Shown here one piece after another: positions 1 through 13,770 of a stretch of 64,000 nt of DNA. Each line of letters opens with the position of its first letter. Within the stretch, counting starts at the first letter, position 1. Under the pieces are notes generated by a model that made no database searches, was not told where the DNA came from, and worked only from the letters and a program-made list of their open reading frames with translations. Both the position numbers and the translations under genes were made by a program. This stretch comes from Wuchereria bancrofti (lineage: Eukaryota; Nematoda; Chromadorea; Rhabditida; Onchocercidae): contig SSBO01000014.1 in assembly GCA_005281725.1 (NCBI GenBank), positions 1,649,292 through 1,713,291 on the forward strand, in the 5' to 3' direction.

Positions 1-45
1 AAAATTCGTGAAAAATTAATAATTTTTGTTTTCTGAAGAATTATT

Positions 46-3000
46 TTACAACATTATGAATGAAAATAAAAGTAAAGCAATTGTATCGCGTAATATTTCC
101 AATTTATGAAATGACTTAAGACCTGATCCGGCAACTTCTTTATGCCGGATTTTCCTCTCATTTTGATTTCGAGAATGTTTCATATTTGAATATTCCGTAG
201 TTTCATTTAATTTATCAGCAACTGTTGGCAAAAGTTCGATTGTTTTTATTGGTTGTCTCATTTTTGAGTCATAGTTTTGATTTATGTGAAGATTTTGCTG
301 ATTGGTATGATCGAATTCCATCGAAGCGGATGATATTGCCATCGGATAACCTAAGAAATAGCATATTTAAATTTAAAATGAAATTTAAAAGATAAACAGA
401 CAATGCACGAAATCGATATATATGTATACTTAATATGACGAAAACAAAAAAAAAGTAGCAATGAAAATTTAATTTTTCAATTGAAATAATTTTAATTTTT
501 AACTTTTTAATCTTTCAAAAACTATTATTATACATTTGTAAAATTTTAATTCTATTAGCCTTCTTTCTAAATGCTAATTATTACCTTTTGTTACAACTTT
601 GTGATGATCCTTTTCAAATATTTGTAATGTTGGTTTATTTTTAACATTTTGCGTAACATATTTTGTAGTACTGATTCGAATAGAAGTAGCTTCTATTCCG
701 GATTCGTCATCATAATCATTGGTATCTAAAAATCAATTGTATATTGTTAATTTTTTTAAAAATAAATGAAATATATATTATCAAGTATTAATTTTTTAAA
801 TATTAACTTTTTTTTAATTTATTAATTTAATTATTTACCATATTTACATTTAGCATTATTTAAATGTATTCGTATAAAAAAAAATAAATGCACTAATATT
901 CATCTTTAAAACATTAAAACTATCTTTTTGATTAGTGTAATATAATTATTTAATTAATTGCAACAAATTACTTTTATTATTTTATTGTTATTGTCTAAAA
1001 TTTTATTTTAAAGGAGAAGGAAAAATTAAATGTAACAATGAATTCCATTCTTTCTTTTACAACGATTAAATATATAAATTTTATTTTTCGTATATGTAAA
1101 TATGCTTTCTGATAGTAAATTCTATATGTATGAGCAATGTTAGCTTATCGGCCGCGAAAGAAAAAAAATTTTTGATAAAAAAAAATTAAACAAATTGTTA
1201 GTGGCGAAAAGGAATGCAAAAGTTTTTTTTAAAAAAAAAACTATCACAATAAAATCATAGTAAAATTATTATAATATTCATAAAAAAGCAATTGCTATAA
1301 ATTTTTTATGATAATATTTGTTCATAGTAAAATAATCATTATAAATTACTATATAATAATGATTATTCACGGTAAAGTAATCACAATAATTTCCAATATT
1401 TCACAATTTTTAGTAATGATTAAAAATTTTGATAGAATAGATTAAATTGAATCATAGAAAGATTATAATAGGAAAGCAATAGATAAGTGTCCAAAATCTG
1501 TTTTACAACGATTTTAGAATATAATTCATTTAATTGAACATTTTAATTAAAGTAATAAATTAAATTGGACATTGAATATAAATGTTTTTATTAGTGTCAT
1601 AAAGAATTTTCGATCAATAAATTAGTGTTATGATATTTAAAGATGACATTTCAAAATTTTCATTCGAAATATTTAATTAGCAGCTTTATGCATAAATGTT
1701 AAATCTGATTTTGCATTATGATCGAAACTATTTGCAATAATTTAGTGACTAAAATCCAAGTCATGCAGTAAAAAAAAACTTAGTGAAAAATTTAATTTAA
1801 TTGATAAATTATATACCAATTTGGTATTAGATAAAATTTATCCAAATATGATGAAAAGAAAAAAAATTTAATTTATTATAAACTCAATATATTATTTCTT
1901 TCCATTTTATTTCATTTTATTTTTAATGCTTCATATTTTTGTAGAAAATTTTTGTTTATCTCTTATTTTTCATTTCATTTTTTAGATGAATAATTGTGAT
2001 TTTAAAAATTATTTGTTTAAAATTTGAAACTTTAAAAAAAAGAGAAATAGTTTGGTGTCAACCTGATGTTTCGATGTCATCGATGACCTCATCAAGCAAC
2101 ACCGAATCACCCGTTTTAAATGCATCGTATAATTTGATCATATTTTGTGGACTGTTACAATTACTTTGACCATAGCACCAACATCGAACACTTCCGGATG
2201 ATTTCTTGATGCAACCTGATCGATCTGCAAATTTGCATAAAATCAATCAAATTGTTAGACCAAAAAAAGAAAAAGAAATAAATATGATTTAAACAATATG
2301 CAAATTAAATAAGTACAGATAGAATAAAAATCAAATTTTTTCTTATACAATTATAATCTGATAATAATAATGATTTAATGATTATAATAATTTTTATATT
2401 ATTGTAATCATTGAATCATTGTAAACTCATGATATTATTAATGAGTACAACTGTAGTACAATCTATTTAATAAATTATAAGAAATGCTTGTCATAATTAA
2501 GTACAACTTAGAATTAAAAGAATAATAGTAAAATATTGTTAGCCGTTCAGTAATTTTTTTTTTGAATTCATTTTTAATTTTAACAAAGTTATTCTTTCGT
2601 ATCATTAAGTAAATCAATTTTTAGCAAAAAATTGAATTATATCATTGAAAGTTCAACAAGTTTATGCCAAATATCATAATTATATTACTGATAAATATAA
2701 CAATGATTTTTTGATTTTAAAACAATTTTAATTCATTAATTGTTGGAATAAAAAAAAGAGAATTTCACTTAAGAAATTATGCACAATTATATTTTACTTT
2801 ATCTTATATTAATGTATAAATATATTTATTTGTTGTGTTAATTCTTTTTGTAAACAGTACTAAATTTATTTTTTGCTGTATTTTTTAAAAAATTTCTTCA
2901 TTTCTTTGAAGCTATACGTATATATTTATTATTTTTATTGTGTTGTTCTATTTTTTAGAATAATTTCTTTGCCAAATTTTAGTCTAATAAATCTTAATTT

Positions 3001-6000
3001 AAGTTAAGCAATTTCTAACTTTTTTTCAAAACACTGTTATTGTTACCATTATTATTATGATTATGATTATGATTATTGTTATTATGATTGTGATTATTAT
3101 TATTAGTTATTATTATTACTATCACTATTACTATTTTGACTGTCATTGTTTTTATTATTATTGCTATTACTATTATTGTTATTATCATTCTATGATAAGA
3201 AACCCTCCAAGTTATAATTATTATTGTTGAAGATAAACAAGCAAATAATTAAATGAAATTTCATTTCATACATTTGTGTTATTGTTGCAGCAAGCAAAAG
3301 ATATTTCTATTCTATGCAATATATTGTTTATAATTAAAATGAACAATAATTAATCTTTTGATGTCAATTTGTCTTAAATATTAAAGTACGTCAAATTCTA
3401 TAAAAATATTATTAATGCCGAAAAAGAAAAATAAATCATTCATTTTGTCTTTCTAAATATTTTTTTTTTTTACAAATTTTTGCTATACTAATATTTCATT
3501 TACTCATCGTTTAGCTTTTTGATTTTTTAAATTATTGATTATTCATTTTGCAAGATTTGAAATAAATGTATTCATAATTAATTAACTGAACAGATATATT
3601 TGTGAATTAGATTATAAAGAAGAGATAAATGAATGATTGAAAACATACGTAAAACGTAAATTATTCGAAATGTTTACACGTAAATACGCAATGCATACGT
3701 AAATCAAATTGTAGCACAATAAAAATTATTAAATGTTACGTGTAAAATCAAAACAAAAACAAAAAAAAAATTACCAAGAGTGCCATATTCATTTCGCATA
3801 ACGCATGCTAATTGATTACGATCGTATAATTTTGACGTGTACCATACGATTGCGTCATTTTCTACTCGAACTCGGCATGCTACGGAAAAGTGTGAACAAC
3901 GTTCACTGATTAAACCGTGTCCTGAAATTTGTAAAATAATAAAAAAAAAATCTTTATTTTTGGTAAATTTAAAAACAAATAAAAAATAAAGCTTTTTTAG
4001 TGTAAAAAAGAGCACATAAAAACAACTGAAATGGAAGTATATGAAAGAATAAATAGAAAAAAGGCATAAATTTAAAAAAAAATATCTTTATTTTATCAAA
4101 AAAATGTTTATTTTTTCTTTTAATTTAAATTTCAAAAAAATTTTCTGCTCATTTTGCATTTTAACTAAGCGAAGCATAATTTAAATGATGTAGAAAATCA
4201 TTCAAGCATTAAAGCTAATTAATCCTTTAGTAAATCCTACTTTAAGCGACAAATCAGTGTCATTAATTTTAACTGAAACAAAAGTAGAAAATTTAAAAAA
4301 AAAAAAGGAAATCACAAATTGCAATTGACAATTGTTTCTAAAATAGTATTAGAAGTCTTTTTTTTTCTTTTTTATCGAAAAAATAATTAAAATACAGAAT
4401 TGGTTTATTAAAATAAGAAATTTTAATTTGCTTAAGTGATAGATTTATTGATAGTATTCCATTCTTTTTTTCAAGTATCAATTTAGATTTCAAATTTATC
4501 TCAAATATTGTGCAAAGCAAGGAAAAATGATTGTATAAATGGAAGTGAAGAAAAAATTAGAATAGAATGGCATTAATTACATTTTTAGTTCCAATATATT
4601 AATGTCATTTCTTTTCATTATCTATTTTTAGTTTTATTTTTTCATTCCTTTTTTCTTTTTTTTTTCTTTTGATGTTAAAATGATACTTTTGGTTAAGAAA
4701 AGAAAGTGAAAAAAAAAACACTTTATAAGTTTTTTTTGTTTTGCATTATTTTGCATTTTGATTCAAATAAAAGTAAATAATGCTCAGGATTCAAATCTAA
4801 TTCAAACTAGAAATTAATAATCAAATTTAATTCATGTAAAAATAACATCGATAGATTTAAATTTCAGTATTCCAATTCCAAATAGTAAGAATGAAAAAAA
4901 AAAATCACTAAGTACAAGCTTGAAAGGAACATTCAATAAAAAAATGCTTTTTTTCCCTCTCTCTCCCCTCTCTCTCTCTCTCTCTCTTCTTGCATATCTA
5001 TTCATTATAATATGTAAAATAAAGCAAATAATTAATTCATTTGTGCTAAAAATGCATCTAACAAATAATTGTTGAACATCTGCAAGAAAGAAAAAAGAAA
5101 CGAAAGAATTTATTTATTCAAATTTTTTTTTTGTTTGTAAGAATCAAAATAAATTTTCCTCTTCTTTCTTTCTTTTTTTTTTGATGAAATTTTATTTGTA
5201 TGATTGTAATGATATCAAAATTTTCAGTTAATCATAAATGTTTTTTCTTAAATTTTTAAATTTTAACAAAACATACAGTGATGACTAATCTAAAAAATAA
5301 ATAAATGTGTAATGTAAAAATAATAGTTTGATGATTCAAATTTTCAAAAATTTCTTATCAATTTTTAAAATATCAATAATTTTTTGACAAAAAAAAAAGA
5401 GAAAGAGATTCCTTTTTAATATATAAGATTTATTAATTCAAATTGTGTGCAAATAAAAAAATAATAATTAGCTATTATTTATTTTGAAACAAAGTAAATG
5501 ATAGCTAATTAAAAGAGAAATATTAGATCTGAGAGAGAAAGAAGTTGGAGCTTTGATTATTTAATTCAAATTTAAACTTATGAAATGATTTTTAGAGGTT
5601 TAGAAAAAGCAAAATTTAGTCATGCAAATAATATTCAAAAAACAAAAACGGCTGGAAATTTTTTAATATTTGGAATGTTTAAAATTCAAAAAATTTGATT
5701 TAAATCTTAAATTGCTATAGAAGTACAAAAAATGATGAAAATTACTCATCTGACCAAATTTTTTACAACATCCTTATTTAATTTTCGAAATTTTTAAATC
5801 CATTTATATTGAATTTTTAAATTTTTAATAAATCACTGTAAATAATTGCTGTTTTTTTTCTCTTTCTCTCCCTTTTTACTTTCGTATATGCTATTAACTA
5901 AACTGCTAAGTTTATTATTGGCAAAATTTGCTTTATTTATTATTTTAATGTTACTTTTATTTATATTTTAATTAAATTTTGTTTTATTTATTATTTTATT

Positions 6001-9000
6001 GTTTATTTTATTGAGAATTTGTTCCCAACCAATTAATTCATTTCATTTCTCATTTTGTAAATGCAATCTAATTAATGCTCGAATATTTATTGTCATTTGA
6101 CTTAATCCGATTAAATCACCTTACCACTACCACTGCTACCATTTTACTCCATCAAATCTTATTTCTTTAAATATTAATTAATAATAGTATTTATAAGTTA
6201 TTTGAAATAAAAAAGACAAAAAATGAAAAATGGGCAATGAAAGTTTATAATGAATTAAATTATAATGAAGAAAAAAAGAAAATAAAATGTGAATTTTAGG
6301 TTTTTAAAAAAACAAAATTTGAATTTAGGTGAAATAAATTTTCAAATATATTAATAAAATAGTTATAAGCTGGTAATAATAATGGCAAAGATGAAAATGT
6401 TAATAATATTTTTGATCATTTCAATTAATTTATTTTTAAAATTTAAGTAATCCATTTCATTTCTATGAAAAGTATACAAAATAGTTTATTCAATTAACAT
6501 AATTTTTAATTTTTTATAACAATTACCGTTTTTTTCCTCACATTTCATTCATATTTTAACTTATTTTCAAATTTTCGTTTACTCCATACATTCCTAAATT
6601 TTTAAAATTTGCATCTATAACTAGGACTTCTCGTCATCTCTTGGCTCAATAATGTAATTTCAACAATAGATGCTAATAAGTCCCAAAGAGTATTTGGACC
6701 CAAAAGACTAGGCCAAACATATCATTGCATTACATATAAAGTAGATTTACTCATTTATTCTTATCGTTAATAATAAATCGTTCAACAATTCCTAAATATT
6801 TACATTGTAACATTATTCAGATTATTTTCACAGTATTCAAAATATTTATTAATTTCCTTTTTTGCTTAAAATATTTCGGTTATTTGAATTAATTTAAATT
6901 AATTTTAAAAGCAAAAAGAAAACGATTCCTAAATGCATAAGAATTATATTTGTTATCTTAATTAATAATTCGAATTTTTGTCCATACCAATTTTTTGCTA
7001 ACATTTTATTTATAATTAATAATTAATTTGAGAAAAAAAAATTTTTTTTCTTTTTCTTTTTTTTTTTTTTAAACTTATTCATATAATAAGTTTAAATATT
7101 AATCCATAAAATGTTCAATTAATTAATGTTTGATGATTATTTCGTTAATTCTAACTAACTAAACGGTTGGCAGATGCTCATTTTTACTTTTTCACTTATC
7201 ATAAAACCGGAAAAATGATAGAAAGAACCGGTTTTAAAATGAAATATATTGTAAATAACATGCACACCAAGTAAAATGCAAACATTTCATTGTCATTTTC
7301 AACTTACCCAAGGAAAAATAGTAATAATTATAAAATAAAATAATTTAATCTTTTTTTTCCCAATTTTTTGTCTTCTATTTCTTATTTCAGAAATAAATTA
7401 TAAATTTAAAATTTTAATTTTACTTTTAAAAATTTTTTTATATGAAAAAAAGTAAGCAATGCAATAATGGCAATTTTATTACTTATGCAGCACTTAAGCG
7501 AACTTTTTTTATTTACTCTGTTGATTTGTGAATTTCGGTAGAAATGCATAAAACAATCAAAAATTTTAACGGAATGAATTGAATTGAGGAAGAAATTTTC
7601 TGTCAATATTTGCCAATCGTTAAAGCTAACACAAAAATGCTAACCAAAAAAAATGTTTTAAGGCTAATTTCGTTTTCTCTTTTTCTTTTTTTGTTAAAAT
7701 TTTATTGCTTATTAACAAAAGTAATAAAATTTAAAAATTTTTTGAACAAAAAATTTCTGAACAGACTGAATAATAGTGGAATTTTACTGTTTTAATACGT
7801 TGAGTTATAAATAAAATGAAAATTGTTATTATTATTATTTGTTATTAGTAAAAGTAATAAAGTAGGCAATAGATTATTTTTAGATAAAAGCTCTTTTAAG
7901 AAAAATTTTCAATTAATTGCATTTTTTGTCTTTTTTTCCAAATTTTACATCAAACAGAACGAAATTTCATTTTTATTAATAAAAGTTATAAGTATGAAAC
8001 AGTTTTATAAGAATAATCGTAATACTTTGAAAAAAAATAATTAACCAAATTTTAATAAATTTTAAAACAAAGAAAGAGATTAAAATTTAGAAATTCTTTT
8101 TATTTGCAGTGGTATGTTATGATATAAAAAGTGATAAGAAGTATATTAATATTAAATAGTTTAAAGAATGAAAAGAAAAATTATTGGATCCAAGAAAAGG
8201 CCATTCATTTTCTTTTGTTGTCCTTTCTGCTTTTCTAGGCCTAAAAGTTCATTTGACGAATGAATATGCCAAATTTAGCTTTTATCCTCTTTCATTTCAC
8301 TTTTTTCCTTTCCCAATAATCAATAAATATATTTATCAAATTATCTTAACTAACTGATATTTTTGAGAATATTTAAAAATTTTCTGAAGTTAAGAAGAGA
8401 TAAAAGAAATGCATTCATTATCAATTAGCAAAAAGAAAGTAAAAAAAATTAGCTAAAGATAAAAAAGGTTGAAATATGAAAGAAATATCTAAGAATTATG
8501 ATAATAATAATAAGCAAAAAGATTATATTAAATTTGGTAACAAATAATAATGCAAATAAAGATTTTATTAAATTATGATAATCAAATAACGATGAAAACA
8601 ACAATTTTATTAAATGATATATGAAAAAAAAATTGTAAAGAATGTAAGAAATCAATTTTTTATAGCTATGCAATTTTAATATTATTACCTTAAATTAATA
8701 AAAAATTAAAAAAAAAACTTCGAAAATATAAATATAAAAGTTTTGAACTTTTTACCGAACCTTTCGGGAAATGGTAAAAAATTTTTATCTTTCTCACCTT
8801 ATTTGCATTATTAATTAGAAATAATACTAACAAAGAAGAAAAAAAGAAGAAATCGATACAATGATTTTTCTTTTAGATTTTCCATTTTTTCATTCCTTTT
8901 CCTTCTTTTTTGAAAAAAAAGGAAAGAAAGAGAAAGAGAAAAAAAGAATTTTATATTCTAACAAATTTTCCATATCGATTAGCATGGAATAAGCTAATTT

Positions 9001-9280
9001 GTCTAATTAATTCTAATTAATCTAACTAATTTATAAGTTTGTAGCAATTAGAGATGACAACATAATATCGTGTATAAATAAGTAACAACAAAATACTGTA
9101 AACAATAATTAAAACGAAGGATAAAAAAATAATTGTAATTTAAATTTTAATATTGAAATACTTACCAGGTTTAATAACCAAACAATAGAGAGCTTGTGTA
9201 GATGGTAATAGCATTATTATTATATTTAGTAGAAATATTTGGATGATTATTTTAACAGATTGATTACAATCAATTGCCAT
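46..9280 (-). CDS. Secreted cysteine-rich three-finger/Ly6-like protein, probably GPI-anchored
   Basis: Five minus-strand exons give 289 residues with matched phases: 9280-9166, 3921-3775, 2224-2063, 725-585, 350-46. Residues 1-30 are a signal peptide (hydrophobic IIIQIFLLNIIIMLLP then STQA). The mature N-terminal half has eight cysteines, ending in a C-W-C pair and C-N, as three-finger (Ly6/uPAR or activin-receptor ectodomain) folds do. A serine/threonine- and charge-rich linker follows, then a C-terminal hydrophobic stretch (IALLLFSFIML) ending at the stop, typical of a GPI-attachment signal. No kinase or other catalytic domain follows. Intron 1 is 5.2 kb and may hold regulatory DNA. The exon 3 donor (GTTGAC) is weak. 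Exon structure is seen; the fold and anchor are inferred. I do not recognise a named orthologue. It could also be a nematode-specific secreted family. Confidence 0.75.
3041..3195. repeat. Degenerate ATT/ATG trinucleotide-rich repeat in intron 2
   Basis: This stretch is a loose microsatellite of TTA/ATT/ATG triplets, including runs of GATTAT and TTATTA, with many substitutions. It lies within intron 2 (2225-3774) of the Ly6-like gene. Confidence 0.7.
3922..9165 (-). other. 5.2 kb intron 1 of the Ly6-like gene
   Basis: This AT-rich intron separates the signal-peptide exon from the cysteine-rich exons. It begins with a GTAAG donor and ends with TTTCAG. It contains a (CT)n run at 4956-4989 and many homopolymer A/T tracts. 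The open frames of 60-75 codons at 4338-4520, 7406-8044 and 8449-8673 are lysine/asparagine/phenylalanine-rich translations of AT-rich DNA and show no domain. No RNA gene was recognised. Confidence 0.6.
4956..4989. repeat. (CT)n microsatellite
   Basis: A 34-bp CT dinucleotide run with a few C interruptions, inside intron 1 of the Ly6-like gene. A shorter run of the same type lies at about 10399-10424. Confidence 0.85.
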
Positions 9281-10550
9281 TATTTTTTTTCCTTTTAAAT
9301 TTAAGAATAAATTGGTAAATGTTATCCTAATTGTGTAGATATGATAAAATAATTCTTAATCAGTAAAATATTTTAAGTTTAAACTTTTAGGCACTTTAAT
9401 TCCCGTCGAATGATTTTGTCGATGCTTTTCGCTGATCAAATATATCGTCCATTAATGCAAAATTCAAATGATAATAAGCAAAGGAAGAAAAATATGAAAC
9501 AGAGACTTTGCTATCAGTGCTTGCAAACACTGTTAAAATTAATTAAATAGAGCAAAGAAAAAAGAAGAAGAAAAAGTCATCAATTGTAAGCAAATTAATT
9601 ATTTTCTTTAATTGAATAGCATACAGTGAATATTACAAAATATTATAATTAATCGATTAGGACATTCTTTTATTTTCTATTTTTTCAGAGAAAAAATTTA
9701 ATTTTTTTATTTTTGCATATGTATGAATTAATTAGATGAAATAATTTTTCAGTGAAATATTTTAATACTTTTTACAAAGTAATATTAATAGTATCGCAAA
9801 GTAGTAGTAATAGTAATAATTGTAGTAGTAATAACAGTATAATAGTTGTTATTGTTATTGTTGTCCTTCTTCCTTCTCTTCTTCTTCTTGTAATAAATAT
9901 ACAAATAATTATAGCAAAATTAATCAATATTTAATAAAATTCTCGCAAAAAAAAAGAAGATTCTTAACAAATTTTATAAATATAAAAAAATAAAACGAAA
10001 AATATTTTTTTTAATCAAAAATTATATAATTAATTATAAAACATTAATAATTAAAAGAAAAGAAATGAAAAAAGAAAAGAAATCACATAAATTTGATTAC
10101 ATAAAAGTATCTATTGCGCAACAATTTATTTGTATAAAATAAATGGATGAAAAGTAAAAAGGAAAAGAAAAGAAATTGCGCTTTGTGGACTAGTTGAATT
10201 CGGTAATACAAATAAAAAGAAGCCCAGTTGTCCTCCTCTCTTTTTCCTCTTCTTCCTTCTTATTTTACTTTACTTTCTTCCTTCCTCCATTCTGCTCTTT
10301 AAACTAATGATACTTTATAAAAATGGGAATGAAATTTCTGGGCGGAGCATTTCATATTATTAACTTTTGCTTCATTCTCCCCCGCCTTTCCTCGTATTCC
10401 TCTCTCTCTCTCTCTCTCTCTCTTTGATCTAATAATTATTGAAAGGAGGCGGTTCTGAGATATTTACTTTAATTATCGATAAGAATTTACATACATGCAT
10501 CTATCTGTGATGGCTAACACTTAGTCATCCATTTGTAATATTCATTCATC

Positions 10551-10905
10551 TCAATGAATGAATGAATGAATGAATGAATGAATGAATGAATGAATGAATG
10601 AATGAATGAATGAATGAATGAATGAATGAATGAATGAATGAATGAATGAATGAATGAATGAATGAATGAATGAATGAATGAATGAATGAATGAATGAATG
10701 AATGAATGAATGAATGAATGAATGAATGAATGAATGAATGAATGAATGAATGAATGAATGAATGAATGAATGAATGAATCAATGAATGAATGAATGAATG
10801 AATGAATGAATGAATGAATGAATGAATGAATGAATGAATGAATGAATGAATGAATGAATGAATGAATGAATCGAATGGATGAATGAATGAATCGAATGGA
10901 TGAAT
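10551..10905. repeat. (TGAA)n tetranucleotide array
   Basis: About 320 bp of almost perfect tandem ATGA units, with a C-for-G interruption near 10780. The end is degenerate, with two GAATCGAATGGATGAATGAA-like units. The opposite strand reads as endless His-Ser-Phe-Ile, an artefact of the repeat, not a gene. The flanks TTCATTCATC and TCAATGAATG are inverted relative to each other. An array of this purity is likely length-polymorphic. Confidence 0.97.
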
Positions 10906-11448
10906 AGATGAATACTATAGCTTTTAAAAAATAAGCTTAAGGATTTCTCGGGTAATATACCCAAAATACTGAAAATCTCTCTAATCGATATCTTATTACG
11001 AGGAGAGTTAATGGAACAATTTGAAATCTATCAAAATTATATCACAATTATATCTAAATAATTATATTCAAATGACTGACACCTGAACAGTCTATCATCC
11101 ATCGAGAATACCTATCCTCCAGGCCTATTCACCTTTTAATAGTATTTCTAAGCAATTTTATCAATCGAAAGTGTGATATCTTCGATCTAAGCAAGTCTTT
11201 GTCTCTCTGAAAGATTTGTTTATTTTAAGAGATGTGTATTGGTATGCTTTAAAGTTTATTTAAATTTCATATTGTGTGATTGATTTGAACGAAAAAATGA
11301 GAAGAAGAAAGTAATTAAAAACCTTTATTTTTTTACAAATTTCGCTAATAATAAATAAGATCACTGTTTTAAAATTTTGCTCCAAAATTCTTCTCTTCTT
11401 TCAATCCATAATTGTTTTGTAAATTACATGACCTTTGCCCTTTGCGTT

Positions 11449-11552
11449 TTTGTTTATGTGTACGTGTACGTCCATGTGCAGTTATGTGTGTTTATACGTG
11501 CTGTACGTATGTGTGTTTACGTGTATGTGTGTGTATATGTATGTTATATTTG
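11449..11552. repeat. TG-rich alternating purine/pyrimidine tract
   Basis: A ~100 bp imperfect (TG)n/(TACG) tract containing several TACGTG and TGTGTG runs. The two overlapping frames of about 60 codons through it are repeat artefacts. Confidence 0.7.
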
Positions 11553-13692
11553 CGCCACTTAAATTTCCTGACTTTAACACTCGCTAATAATCTTTTCCAT
11601 TTCTAAACTGAAAGAAAAAGCAAACAAAAGTAAAGTAAGTGACACTGCAATCTGCATGCATATTATAGAGCGATGACATGCATGATGCATGCATTACTTT
11701 TGCAAGCGTTCATACTTTAGCAAATAGAGAAATTTGATTTTGATAAAAATTCAACGATTTATGACAAAAGTTGTAGAAATCTTTTTGGAAAATTTTTTCT
11801 AAAATTAAAAAAGAAAAATTATTTCTAATTTTAATTACACCGAAAGTAAAGAATGAATTGAATGATGAAATGTGTAATTTTTATTGAGAAAAAAGAATTT
11901 TTTTTTCTTTTTTGAGAAATATTTGCAAAAAGAAATATTTTAAGAATTTTTTTTTTTTAGAAGAAGCAGACTGAATAAAAAAAATAATTTATGAATAATT
12001 AAGCCACTACATGCACTTAACAATAAAACATAACAAATATAAAAGTTATGGAATCAGATTTTTGCATACTAAATTTCATTTTCAAATTCTAACAAAAATG
12101 ATTTAAAAATTTCATTCAAACTGAATGTAAACAATACACCAGAAATGTTCCTTTTGATATAATTATGCATTCTGAAATTTCTTCTCCTTTTCATTAAACA
12201 AAAGCAAAAACAAGAAATGGAAGTACGACGAATATTTGTAAAATTTTTGATTAATTTAAGAAAAAATAGCATTTGAGAGAAAAAAAAGGAAAGGAAATTA
12301 TTTATTTTGATATTTTTGCTTTTTTTTTTCAACAATAACATTTGTCGTAACTTTGCTATTTTGTAATTTCAATTCTGCAAAATTAATAATTTTCATTATA
12401 TTAAGCGTTTCGATCATTTTTTCATATTACAGTGAAATGATTTCAGTAAAATTACAAAAAAGTTTCAACGATTTTCGAAATTTCAAAATGTAAAAATATG
12501 AATCTTTTACATATTTTAATGAAACAGTCAATAAATCAAAATTATTGCTCGCTTATGTTTAAATTTATTTTTAACGCTGCAATTATGTAAACTGATAAAA
12601 TAATTGATTTCGTAATTTATGTTACTTTTCTCAATTTAAAAAAAAAAAGTATAAAGTTGAAGAAGTTTGTACTATTTAAAAAAGCTTTAAAAATTTTAAA
12701 TTTAATGAAAAAATACTTTTCATGGCATAATGAAAGGATCGATCACTGGAATAGTGCGATAAAACAAAAAAGATTAGTAGAATAAAAATTTTTCTCAAAA
12801 TTTATCATTAAAAGTAATACTTAAAAATTAAAAAGGATTGCTAATGATAGATTGTAATATTACTAATCCTCAAAAGTTTTTAGCTTATCAAAAATAAAAT
12901 CCAAGTATTCATTCTCCTTTTTTTTAAAAAAGAAGGGAGAAACTTCATAAATTTAATACTCATTAAGAAAAATATATTGGAAAAAAGGTTGGAAATTTTA
13001 AAACTTGTTTGAAAAAAAAAGCATTTCTGGTATAAATTAGGTTAGGAATGATTTACATTTAATAATTCAGTTATAAAATATAAATTAATAAAACAAATGG
13101 ATAAAATATTTCTACAGTTTTATTAATTTTGTTGCATTTTAATATTGGCTTTTTATTTTCTTTTTTTATCTTAAAATATTTATAATATTTATAAATATTA
13201 TTGTTGCTAAACTGTAAATTTTTATGATATTTTGTTGATTTATTTAGATAAGTAAATTAAATTACTAAATTGAATTATAAAAGGTAAAAGTTGATTACAA
13301 TTTCAGGAATTATTTACAAAAAAAAATTAATGTAAATTTTATAATTATGGAAGAATGAAAAATTATCGATTAAAAAAAAGAAATGAAAGAAACAGAAATT
13401 AATCAATCAAAAACAAGAAAAGAGTGCATTTTTTTCCTTTTTTCTTTTTGTTTTTTATGTTAGTTACGCTCAATTTGATTTTTCGTTTCTTTAGAAATGA
13501 AATTTCCGTTTTTTGGATGAATTATTTGATATTTGAAATGAATGTTGCGATCAAAAAAAGAAAAAGACAATCATAAGGAAAAAAAGTTTTATTTTATTTT
13601 CTGTGATATATTATCACAAATATATATGATAATGATAATAAATATGAAAGAAAGGAATCATTAAAAAAAAAATTAAATTTTAGTAAAAAATT

Positions 13693-13770
13693 AGAGAATC
13701 ATTTAGAGTAATCGATGAAAAGTTATCGAAGGATTAACTGATTGATTGATTAATTGATTGATTGATTGTT
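13693..13770. repeat. Dispersed repeat copy A
   Basis: The segment runs AGAGAATC, then GATGAAAAGTTATCGAAGG, then a GATT tetranucleotide run. A clearly related segment lies 5 kb away at 18719-18795 in the same orientation. No coding potential is seen in either copy. Confidence 0.6.

Noticed and set aside
7406..8044. Frames of 61-73 codons in the large Ly6-like intron
   Set aside because: Lys/Asn/Phe/Leu-rich products typical of AT-rich random sequence; no splice signals that join them in phase.
10546..10964. Minus-strand frames of poly(His-Ser-Phe-Ile), 78 and 61 codons
   Set aside because: They are translations of the TGAA tetranucleotide array, which lacks stops in this frame; no start context, domain or splice partner.
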